Below, in pieces: positions 24,715-34,722 of a stretch of 64,000 bases of DNA. The DNA is from Topomyia yanbarensis (Eukaryota; Arthropoda; Insecta; Diptera; Culicidae), in assembly GCF_030247195.1 (NCBI RefSeq), contig NC_080672.1:364366271-364430270 (forward strand), written 5' to 3'. Below the pieces are notes generated by a model. That model searched no databases, was not told the origin of the DNA, and was given only the letters and a program-made list of their open reading frames with translations. Each line of letters opens with the position of its first letter. Position 1 is the stretch's first letter. The translations under genes and the position numbers were made by a program.

Positions 24715-24841
24715 CAAAAATATACATCGTACGGAAAGATCTTCAGCAGTGGCACGGATCAAAATCATGCCGAATAACCTAAAACCAGTCTTAAATAATG
24801 TGGTTCCCTGTAGTTGAAAAAATGGCAAATGACCTCCACTT

Positions 24842-25024
24842 TGATCACTTCTTAAAATTATGCCAAATGTCCGTTATGACAAATGACCGTTATTTCAAAT
24901 GACCTTAAGTGTGTTAAATTCTCAAATTTATGCCAAATAACCATTATGCCAAATAACCGTTATGCCAAATGTCAGTTATGCATAATGACCTTATGCCAAA
25001 TGACCTTATGCCAAATGACTTTAT
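24842..25024 (-). repeat. Array of ATGCCAAAT units (inverted TTTGGCATAA family)
   Basis: At least seven ATGCCAAAT or near-identical units with ACCGTTA or ACCTT spacers, including the inverted 40-bp spacer seen at 18062-18182 (GTGTTAAATTCTCAAATTTA). Confidence 0.8.
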
Positions 25025-25384
25025 TATATCACTTTATTTTGCTTAGATTTCGTTGGCAGAAGAATCGGTGAAATCAATTGTTTTACATGCAGAAATGCAC
25101 TACTTTTCATGCGAAAGTCACGAGGAAAGTTTATACTTTACGACTCAATAGCATGGCAATGAATGTTATTCAATGGATAAATATGTCGTATTCACGTGGA
25201 ATTTGTTTGAATTTAATTTGAAACATCATATGAAATGCTTTTTAATGTATTTTCATGTAAAATTCAAAGGGAAATCATTTCTTTTTCTTTTTAACATGAG
25301 AACGCACATGAAAGTGATGTTTAATGGCATATGGTTTTATCGTGTCGATTATTTTCAGTGTACGTTGAAAACGTACACGCACGT

Positions 25385-25716
25385 GTAGGTTTAATAAAAA
25401 TATGGATTAAATTATATAAATAAAATTATTGGTCAAGAGACAATACATTTATTTATTGAATTCAATAAAATTTCTTTATTGTTTCAATAAAAAAGCTATT
25501 GTTCCATTTTTTAATAAATATTTTATTGAAATTAAAACAAAATTACCGAAATTAAAAATGTTTTTATTGAAAGCACAAATTAATTGTAATAGCAATAAAT
25601 TTATTGAAATATTTTTAGACCAATCAGTTTGTTGTTAGAAGTAATAAACGATGAATGATATAAATTAACACATATTTTTGATTTAAGTATGCTTAATTTT
25701 TCTGTATGTACTTGTC
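25385..25716. mobile_element. AT-rich miniature element, copy 1
   Basis: About 330 bp that recur at 41690-42022: TAATAAAAATATGGATTAAA near the left and CACATATTTTTGATTTAAGT near the right. Very AT-rich, rich in AATAAA and TTTATTG words, non-coding. Confidence 0.75.
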
Positions 25717-25916
25717 TCTGCCACTTTCACCCTAATTTCCTCTAATTAGGCCTCTGACAAGAGATGCGAGCAGGCATTGAAATATGCATGTTTATGCTAT
25801 TTGAAGATAGATGGCGCGGTGCTGACGGGTCGGGTTGAAATGATGCATAGGTGTGCGTGCAAACCAAAATGTAAATATTTCTCGCACCGGCCACTGGCAT
25901 GGTAATGTGCTAGCTG

Positions 25917-25950
25917 TCAGTCTTGCGCAGCTCTGTTGAACAGCAGGTTA
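25917..25950 (+). promoter_or_regulatory. Inr plus DPE core promoter of the LAS1-like gene
   Basis: TCAGTC at 25917-25922 matches the arthropod initiator, with A+1 at 25919. GGTTA at 25946-25950 lies at +28 to +32 and fits the RGWYV downstream promoter element exactly in position and sequence. No TATA box lies upstream. The predicted 5' UTR would be 118 nt without a splice. This is pattern evidence only. Confidence 0.55.
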
Positions 25951-26036
25951 AATTTGTGAAAATATTAAAAGAATTATTTACATTAAGTTTAATCACATCA
26001 ATTATCCAATATTTTGGTGTGCTCTTCAGTAATACA

Positions 26037-27893
26037 ATGAATATTGACTCGTTACCGAAGGAATTTCCTGCGAGTTGTATCGATTTGAAACGGAAAGATG
26101 TTACGCACATCTCGGCATGGATCAACAGGTAAGTTTAGCGGTTCATTCTTCAATACTGTAAAGGATTCAATAGTGTTAAATAAATAATTTATTATTATTT
26201 ATGCCGCACATTGATCTGTAATATTCTAAATGAACTTTTATTTTAGGGAAGAATTTCAATTAGTTTTCGACCGTATTTTTTCCTCCGACGTCGCTTCCAA
26301 GGAATGTGCTCTGCAGACGCTAAAGGTTTGGAAAATTCGACAGAACCGGCACACACCGGTAAGTGTGCTGTGCACGTTGACCATCCTCGAGGTTCAGATT
26401 TACGATGCTAAGCGTCAGCAAGATAGCAAAGAAGCAGGAAATGGGGTTGAAATTAAGAACCTATATTCCGGGGCATTCACTCGGTTCATCAATTATTTGA
26501 CGGAGAGCCACCAGCAGAGTGGAGCGGGACGAAGAGGTACAATTGCGAATCGAGTGAAAGAGATCGGAATCGAAGGCTTTCTCGTTGAGTTGAGACACCT
26601 GTGTGCTCACAGTGCGATGTCGATTTCGGTGGACGTGTTTCGAAGGTCGGCTGATTATTGCATGAACTGGTTAAAGGTTTGTTACTGGCAACGGGAACTG
26701 CAGTTGATTGAAAGCTGTGATGCTAAGCAGATTAAGCGGGATGCTTTGGGATCAAAACATGAGGAGGATCTCAAGTACATGGCTGCGGTATATGACGTTG
26801 CCACGAAAGCAATACATATGGGAGCACAAACACTGAGCGCGGCGGAAAAGCAATTAACTTCCTCACAGTTTAAACTGCTTCAAAAGCACTCCCTTGCCAA
26901 CAACGCGGATCAGCTGAACACTATTGTTTTTGATGTTGTTCGTTATTTATCAGAAAATATGAAACTTCCTAAATCTTCTGAAACGGTTCCAGCTGTATGT
27001 AACGCTTTCCTTAGCTGTCGGTATATGTTTGAAGCACCGGTTAAAGGGAACACTCAAGGACTCGCTTGTATCCACCAACGTCTCTTCCAGGTGCTGGTTG
27101 CAAGGGGATACATTCAGACATACTTGGAAAAATTGATCGACATCTGCGAAAACGGGCAGGAGTCTACCGAGCGACGTTTGGGAGCGAAGTTCTGGGCCAT
27201 TGAGATAGCTCTAGCTTTTCGTTTGCTGAAAAAGTTTAAGAAGCTAGTCAAGAGCTTACCGGACCGATCGCATCGGTTTATTCGGCGTGACCACACTAAG
27301 AAAATGTCCAATACGGTACGTGCTATTTATGAAAACAGGTTGCGGGTTGATCTGCAAAACACAATCATCATTGGAATGTCGACCAATTGTCCGTGGCATC
27401 TGCGGTTTTCGAGAAACTATTTGATCGATCGGATTTTGAACGTAAATGAGTACACCAAGGAGATTTTGCCGATGTTAGTGAATGTTTTAGTTGATTCAAA
27501 TTAGTTCTATTTTAATGTTTTCGTCGTTTTAGAATTCTAGCCCTAGCCGAACCTCATTTGACGTTGTCCCAGCGGGAAACAATCGAAGCAGCCATGGAGA
27601 AGTACACACTTAATTACTTGGCCGTAGTAGACGAGGAAGACATGCAACTTGACGAGTCTATCGGCGGGAGTAAGACTTCGACCCCGAAGCGAGTAGGTGC
27701 CAGGAAACAAACACAATCCAAAGTGTACTCTTTGGAGGATGTTTTCAGTGCCACCGGCAGGAAACCGGTGGACGCAGTCGACCAGTCTTCGGGTGGTACG
27801 CAGAAACCCAAACAGTTTGGCGTGTGGTCAGCGGTGCCCGCTGACGGGTTGGATTGGGGTAGTTGTCCCTTGGGAAAGTTAGTTTGGGATTGA
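26037..27893 (+). CDS. LAS1L: LAS1-like ribosome biogenesis endoribonuclease, three exons
   Basis: Exons 26037-26128, 26247-27473 and 27533-27893 join in phase to 559 residues. Introns: GTAAGT to TTTTAG, and GTTAGT to GTTTTAG. Las1 is the HEPN-type RNase that cuts the ITS2 spacer of pre-rRNA with the Grc3/NOL9 polynucleotide kinase in the nucleolus. The HEPN active site is visible as LVELRHLCAHSAM, with Arg147 and His152 (R-X4-H), followed by the usual NWLKVCYWQRELQ. The C-terminus keeps the family tail WGSCPLGKLVWD, which in the family contacts the kinase. The length fits insect Las1 proteins. The ATG at 26037 is the only one in frame in exon 1. The second donor, GTTAGT, is not consensus; the neighbouring GTGAAT does not keep the frame. 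The gene stands alone among repeats and looks intact. Confidence 0.92.
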
Positions 27894-27902
27894 TAAGATG
27901 GC

Positions 27903-27908
27903 AATAAA
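27903..27908 (+). terminator. Polyadenylation signal of the LAS1-like gene
   Basis: AATAAA ten bases after the stop codon. It implies a very short 3' UTR. Confidence 0.6.
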
Positions 27909-28860
27909 AACGAAGAATATGTCTGAGCTGAACATGTTACAGTGAATCAAGTTGAAATTTCATCGCGTTGCTTTTTGACCATTTCATAGCATTGGGTTCC
28001 GAAACTATCGTTCCTTGAAACTATTGGAATTAAGGTCCTTAAAACTCTTGGGATTGAAACAGTTGGTTTTAAGGTCCCAATAATGTATTACTCGAGAAAA
28101 AGCACCTTACCACTTTAACCTTTTCATTAGCAGGACTAAATACCTGTCGCAGGTGGGGTAGGTAACAACAAAGGAACCTTATACGGTGATTATTAGACGA
28201 AAAAGGGGATTGGTACAAGCCCAATAAGCCGTCCAGGAAACACTCAGTTACAAGTATTCAAGAAAAAAACAAGGATCGGAATAGAATGGCTTCCCGGGGT
28301 TCGACCGGATGTTGCACTATGAGCTGCAAATTGTAATTTCATCGTTGTACCATGCAGAACCATTGTTTGGCGGAACAGAAGCCGTGAAAAAAGTGGATAT
28401 CGAGCTGCTACATTCTACCAGAGTGTGGGCACATTGCATGTTTTTCTTCCCGACAGAAATGCTTTTGTTTGAGCGCGTTTGTCGCAAACTACAATGGTCA
28501 ATAGTTTACAAGTTCAGATGCAGTTGAAGTTCGAATCTTGTGATTTATTCATGTTTCTCAGAGATACAGAGCAAAACTTTTTAGAGCTCATTTGATCGAT
28601 TCGGTTGTCATAATTCTACGAGCAATTGCCCAAGTTTCACAACTACCTGAAAAGAACTCAGAGACAGTCGTCGGTGATGGCTCCGTACAGCGTGGAAAGC
28701 GTTGGCCAAAAAGACAGTTGAGTACTTCATCTTCGTACGACGAGTATACATACACTTAACTTTTTGAGCCTAGCATTTTCGGCATTCCACCAAGAGGTTC
28801 CTCTAGAAGCACGCATAACTCGAAGCGTAGCTTCTTGGTATACTGCTACTATGAGTGAGT
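27909..28860. other. Intergenic region, nothing recognised
   Basis: The short frames (28309-28527 and 28764-29021, plus) carry no motif, and the second overlaps the 3' end of the mariner on the other strand. TTTAGGGTAG at about 28859 might be a decayed left end of that mariner. Confidence 0.4.
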
Positions 28861-28907
28861 TTAGGGTAGTTTTATACATATATTTACTTCAAAAATCAAA
28901 AGAAAAG

Positions 28908-29927
28908 TTAATCGATGGAGCCTTGAGGGTAAAATTGAACGCATTTTCGCTTGATGCCCTCCATCAAAGTCTTTATAGTGTCATCCGGTACCAGTTTCAC
29001 AGTTTTTTTTCATTTTCTTAACATGTCCTTCTCGTCTTTGACTGTCTTCTTGCTCTTCCGAAGTTCCCGCTTCATCATTGCCCAGTACTGCTCCACCGGG
29101 TGCAGCTCCGGACAGTTTGGCGGATTCATGTCCTTTGGAACAAAATGGACAGAATTGGCCTCATACAACTCCAGGACACTTTTAGAATAGTGGCATGATG
29201 CCAAATCTGGCCAAAATAGCGGAGCTTCGTCGTGCTGCTGCAAGAACGGCAAAAGGCGCTTCTCGAGGCACTCAGATTTGTAGATCTCGCCATTTACTGT
29301 GCCCTTTGTCACGAAAGGCTCACTCCTCAGTCCGCAAGAGCAGATGGCCTGCCAAATGAGATATTTGGAGGCGAACTTTGACTTTTTCTTCTTCTTGAAT
29401 TTGTCGTTCACATAGAACTTGCTCTTGCCGGTGAAAAACTCCAACCCCGGAATTCGCTTAAAATCGGCTTTTATATACGTTCCGTCGTCCATCACACAGC
29501 AGCCATATTTTGTCAGCATCTTTTCGAAGATCTCCCGTGCCCGAGTTTTAACCGTCGATTGTTGCCGCTCATCACGGTTTGGGAAGTTCCGTACCTTGTA
29601 TGTATGTAGTCCAGCTCTCTTCTTTGCATTCTGGACGTAGCTCCGCGACATGCCGATCTTTTTAGCCAAATCACGGCTTGAGACGTTGGGATTTGCTTTA
29701 ATCATCCGCTTCACCTTTCCCTCCGTCTTTGTGTTCTCCGGTCCCGGTTTTCTTCCAGCTCCTTTGCCGTGGTCCAACGTCAACCGCTCCTGGAACCGCT
29801 TCAACACTCTGAAGACGGTTGAATGGTGAATGTTCAACATTTTTCCCAACTGCCGGTGCGACAGGTCAGGAAATTCCAGGTGTTTGGAAAGAATTTGTTC
29901 TCTCGACTCGCGTTGGTTCATCTCCAT
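28908..29927 (-). pseudogene. DD37E mariner transposase, nearly complete
   Basis: From ATG 29927 the frame runs to a TAA at 29010. One frame change there leads on to a family-like C-terminus (PDDTIKTLMEGIKRK) with its own stop at 28908-28910, so the original protein was about 340 aa, the usual size. The N-terminus has paired helix-turn-helix motifs (LSHRQLGKMLNIHHSTVFRV and SSRDLAKKIGMSRSYVQ) with an AGRKPG hook between them. The catalytic triad is visible: Asp in CCVMDDGTYIKAD, Asp in FWPDLASCHYSKS, Glu in CPELHPVEQYW, with 37 residues between the second Asp and the Glu of HPVE. This is the cut-and-paste enzyme of ITmD37E elements known from mosquitoes. A plus-strand LAS1-like gene lies 1 kb to the left. 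Confidence 0.85.
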
Positions 29928-30080
29928 TTTCGTTGAATCGAAAAACACGACTTTGAGTTTGACAGCATGTAAACAATACACATCAATGAGAAAGTGTGCA
30001 AAATTTGGTTGATTTTTACCCAATGGTAAAAAAGTTATGCCCTGTTGAATGTGTCGCAATAATTTCGTGTTCGCCCTTTA
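28908..30080 (-). mobile_element. Tc1/mariner element of the DD37E group (ITmD37E-like)
   Basis: Holds the minus-strand transposase and, at its right end (5' end of the gene), AAGGGCGAACACGAAATTAT read on the minus strand from 30078, followed by TA at 30079-30080. This terminus has the same layout as that of the second DD37E mariner at 50758 (AAGGGTGTCCC after TA). A matching left terminal repeat was not found, so the left end is lost or badly decayed. The right-hand TA is shared with the start of the LOA LINE. Confidence 0.8.
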
Positions 30081-32790
30081 TGCACTAATGTTTCTAGTCT
30101 GAACGAGGCTAACAGGTTAAATAAAATTCTCTCCAAATCGACTGATTTTCAGATGAACTCCTTAAAAACCAGAGATTGTGTTTATGTGACGGACGAAAAA
30201 AATGTGCTTAATTGTCTCTTCGACACACACTTTCCAGGTTGTATCGATCCGGAGTTGATCAATGTTCACAGATCTCATTCTGGTGATTCGGACTCGTGGG
30301 CGTTAGCACGCACATTGGTTTCCACTGAATCGGTCAAGTGGGCAGTTGACAGCTTTGCTCCATACAAATCACCCGGAAAAGATGGAATACTTCCCGTGCT
30401 ACTGCAAAAGGTATTTGATATTCTTAAACATGTCTTGAAATAACTGTTAGCTTTATTCCCAAAAGGGGGTGCTCAAGCTGTGAAGAAGCCAAGAGGTTTT
30501 AGGCCTATCAGCTTAAGTTCTTTTCTTCTGGAAGCTTTGGAACGGATAATCGATCATCACATCAGGAATGTTAGTTTAGTTGAATATCCACTGCACAAAA
30601 TGCCACATGCATATCAGTGTGTGAAATACACGATCACTCTGCTTCACGATGTTGTTTACAACATTGAGAAAGCCTTCTCGCTCAAGCAATCTAGCTTGGG
30701 TGTATTCCTAGATATTGAGGGTGCTTTTGACAATGTGTCCTTCCAGTCTATTCTGGAAGCGACGCGCGGTCATGGGATACCTGCATGTATCTCAGATTGG
30801 ATAAACGCAATGCTTAGTAACCGCATACTTTGCTCGCCACTGCGACCGGCTGAGATACGGAAGTTGAGTATTTGCGGTTGTCCTTAGGGCGGCGTTCTGT
30901 CACCTTTGTTATGGAACTTGGTAGCCGATGGCTTGTTGAAGAAACTCAATGAACTTGGATTTCCAACCTACGGGTTTGCTGACGATTACCAAACACTAAT
31001 TACTGGATTTTGCATCGGAACAATCTTTGACTTAATGCAACAGGTATTAAAAGCTGTCGAGCAGTGGTGTCGACAAGTTAAATTATCAGTTAACCCAATC
31101 AAAACTTCAATGGTTCATTTCACGAAGAAGCGAATAACATTGCAGTTCTTTGATTCTGAGCTGCTGTGTGCAGATCAAGTCAAATGCGTTGGAGTTATAT
31201 TGGATTCCAAACTTAATTGGTCTGCATCGAGTTCAGAATCAAGAAAGCGTGCATGGCCTTCGGGCAGTGCAGACGAACTTTTGAAAAGACCTGGGTCTCA
31301 ACCCTAATTACATCTATTGGATTTACACGACAATTGTACGTCCAATTCTGTCACACGAATGCCTTGTGTAGTGGCAGAGGGGAGAGGTGATGGCAGTCCA
31401 GTCAAAGCTAAACCATCTGCAAAGAATGGTGCTTATGGCGTTGACTGGTGCTTTCACCACGACTCCGACTGCTGCTCTTGAGGCACTTCTAAATATCAAA
31501 CCATTACACATACACCTCAAACAAGAAGCACTATCATGTGCATACAGACTGCAGGTTACTGGGCTTCGGAACAGTAACCATGTTGATCTTGCTACCAGTC
31601 ATACACGATTGTGGTCACAAATGGTTACATGGGGTGAGGAAATTCTTGCTCCCAGCGATATTACACTCACATGTAGTTTTCCTTACAGGACATTCCATGT
31701 GAAGATTCCCTCTCGAGAGGACTGGTTGTCAGGCTATATGGAAAGACAACAACAAACGCAAGTGGTCTGTTATACTGACGGTTCTCTGATGGAGGGGAGT
31801 GCTGATGCTGGTGTCTACTGTCGTGAAATGAGATTGGAACAATCTCACTCACTAGATAGATAATGTACTGTATTCCAAGCAGAAATCTTTGCGATTATGT
31901 GCGGGGTAAAATCGGCCCTTCGACTGAGTTTGTCCGGCAGAGTTATAAACTTCTGCTCCGATAGTCAGGCTGCAATCTAGGCCCCTAGCTCAGACAAATC
32001 ACGGTCCAAGCTAGTGATCGCGTGCCGAACCCAAATCGAAGAACTAAGCATTGTCAACACTATCTACCTTGTCTGGGTACCCGGACATTCCGGTATCAAT
32101 GGAAATGAATGGGCTGATGATTCGGCCAGGGCAGGTTCAGCGATTGACTTCGTTGGTCCTGAGCCCGCGCTGCCAATTTCGACAAGTTGGATAAGGGAAA
32201 AAATACGGTCCTGGGCTTCGTCCGAGCACCGCAATTATTGGAGAAATCTACAAACGTGTCGCCAAACAAAGGCATTTCTAGACCAACCGTGCACAGTGAC
32301 TTCGAAAAATCTCCTACATTTTTCGAAGTTCCACTGCGGCATGCTGACCAGGGCATTAACCGGCCGCTGCAAACTCAATTATCACATGGCGACTGTTCAG
32401 CGCGCTGAGTCTTTTTCGTGTGATCTTTGTGAATCCGACTACGGAACCTCATATCATCTGATATGCAACTGTCCAGCGGTAGCGCAATTGCGATTTCGAG
32501 TTTTCGGCCGTCCTAATATAGACGAAACCATGTTTGGACGACTGAAACTCAGAGATATACTAAAGTTTCTTATCCAATGTGGAAAAGAGCTTTAGGCTTA
32601 CTCGCAGGCGAGTTGAACTAATTGTGAGTTTAACTTACCTTTTGTTTATTTTTGTTTTTGTGCTGTTATTTTTCCCACCCTTCCAATTCTACTTCCCCAC
32701 ACCTCCTTGTTCTTTCCTTCCGCTCGGGAAATGATGAAAACACACGGCAAGGCACAAATCCCCGACTACATACGGGGAACGTGCCATTTA
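30081..32790 (+). mobile_element. LOA-clade LINE, 5' truncated, with RNase H domain
   Basis: The reading starts directly after the mariner end (CTNVSSLNEANRLNKILSK) and lacks the endonuclease. RT motifs follow: SPGKDGILPVLLQK, RGFRPISLSSF, VFLDIEGAFDNVSF, a GGVLSPLLWN block behind an in-frame stop (30885-30887), then GFADDYQTL. An RNase H domain comes next (VVCYTDGSLMEGSADAGVY; VWVPGHSGINGNEWADDSA), then a Cys/His tail (CDLCESDYGTSYHLICNC). LOA elements such as Lian of Aedes carry RNase H in this position. Frame changes near 30443, 31250 and 31863 and stops at 30885 and 31978 show it is dead. The 3' end is only approximate; no tail or target duplication was found. Confidence 0.85.
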
Positions 32791-34709
32791 AGCCAATATA
32801 TTCTGATGGGTACGAAACAGTTTGTTAATATTGTCGGAGAAGAGAGTTACATCTAACATCTTTTCTCTGCCAGATCGAGCAAATGATGGGTGTTTTCCAG
32901 CATTTAGTATATGTAAATGTGTGCTGATTAAGAATCCCATCGATCCAGAGCTTTGCAAATTGGTATCTGAGCGGTTTCATATTATGCGATCGGCATTTTG
33001 ATCACTGCCGTTTGTGAATGAAAGTCCATTTCTACCACGGTATGATACAGTCCGTTTGAAAACATCAGAATGTTATGATTCATTTAGGCCCGTAGCCAGG
33101 ATTTTGTTTCTGGAGGGGTTTCAAAAATTATTGCATAAAGCTTTTAATTCTGATGAATTGGATATAGCCACTAGGAACTAAATGAAATTTCGAAAAAATC
33201 TTATTAAAAACAATTGCACATCTAAGACAATCCTAAAAGCATGTTCTTTGTTACAAGAAGGGCTACAGTGCATCAACAAATTATTTATGTTGAATTTGAT
33301 TTTTAACATTTATTTACAAGTTACAATTTACTCGAGTTACAACAATTGATCTTCTAGAGTTCACACAATACTTTATGGGCTAACCGAATATGACAATCCT
33401 TGACGATGCTGGGAAACGTTTAAAAGGCGTAGAAGATGCTAAATCGAAATGAGTAGAGTAGAGTAGAGTTGATCTGGAATCCTGCAACTATTACCAGCTA
33501 TAAGCCTTCATGCTAGCACAAGTTTTTGGTATATCCTATTTAAATGAAACTATTTGCAAGACTGGCCTTGGCTTGACAGATCGGAGCCCCTGTTAAGAAA
33601 GATTGTTGGTGATCAATGGGATCAAAATATATATTTCAATGAATTGATCAACTGCACAGAATTTAATCTATTAAAGAAAATTGTCCACAAATCGAATGAA
33701 AATCACACTGATTACTAATATTTTCTATTTCACGAAATGTATCATTGATGACATCACCAAAATAACTAGAAACTATAAATATGACCAAGCTCAATAATTT
33801 CAGCATCTCTTGAATCCGACACACGGACATTGCACTTACTTCCCCTTTGCAGAAGAGTGATAATTCAATATTCCCAACTTATTGACTTATAGACTCAACC
33901 AGTTACAACATTTTAGTCGCTCTCCGTGATAGACTACTGATGTCTGTTCACTGTATCGTCACGTCGTTTTCAAACTTACATAGGCATTAATTGGAAACCA
34001 TCGAAAGCGACTAAAATGGTTATATCATTAAGTTTATTATGATTGATTGACTAATATGTGGTTTAGCATCAATTGACATCCGATAGAAAGTTAATGAGGT
34101 ATATATAGGTGTGGCAGAGCACACGGTTTGCTAGTGTTGGCAACCAAAATTATGTAAACAATCCAGAAGCACAACGGGTCGACGTCGTGGCGGTCACACG
34201 ATTCAATGGGAGCGGAACGACTGTGATCACTCCAGCCTCTTGAAAACTGTTTGTTGCCTGAAGCCAGTAGCGCTAGCTATGTTTCAAATGTTCAAGGTCT
34301 GTTCACATGAACTGTATAACACTGTTTAAAAGTTGGATTCAAAACAAGTAATTAATAATAATATATGAGAAATCACGCTTTCTCTTGCATCGCTTCTTCT
34401 CCACAAAATCCGAACGCTTTTATCACCTGAGTACCAGTTAAGCACATCGAAATGTAGTTTGTTTGCATTCGATAAGTTTCAGGTCGAGTTAACAAAATTG
34501 GCTCGTAGAGATATGAACGTTGCTTAAAGCGCGTTCGCTGTCATTTTTGACAACTAACCGAGCCAGAAAGCCAGCTTATGTTGGCTTCACTCATTTTTCA
34601 AAGAAACGTCAAAACATTCACCCTCTTGGATCACTCACACCACTCATGACTCTGATCACTCACACCACTCATGTAAGATTCATCTTACGAATACCAAAGT
34701 GCCATCTCC
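32791..34709. other. Non-coding DNA between two LINEs
   Basis: A short GTAGA tandem repeat lies at about 33451-33468, and GATCACTCACACCACTCATG is present twice in tandem near 34628-34676. No gene was recognised. Confidence 0.45.
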
Positions 34710-34722
34710 ATCTTCGCCAGAC

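Noticed and set aside
26230..26246. ATG at 26230 as the LAS1-like start
   Set aside because: It lies in the first intron, just before the TTTTAG acceptor. The in-phase exon 26037-26128 supplies the true N-terminus.
27558..27893. Separate small gene after the LAS1-like frame
   Set aside because: It joins in phase through a short GT/AG intron and carries the LAS1 C-terminal tail, so it is the third exon.
28764..29021. 85-codon plus-strand frame as the missing 5' part of the LOA LINE
   Set aside because: It shows no LOA motif, and its right half is antisense to the mariner transposase C-terminus.
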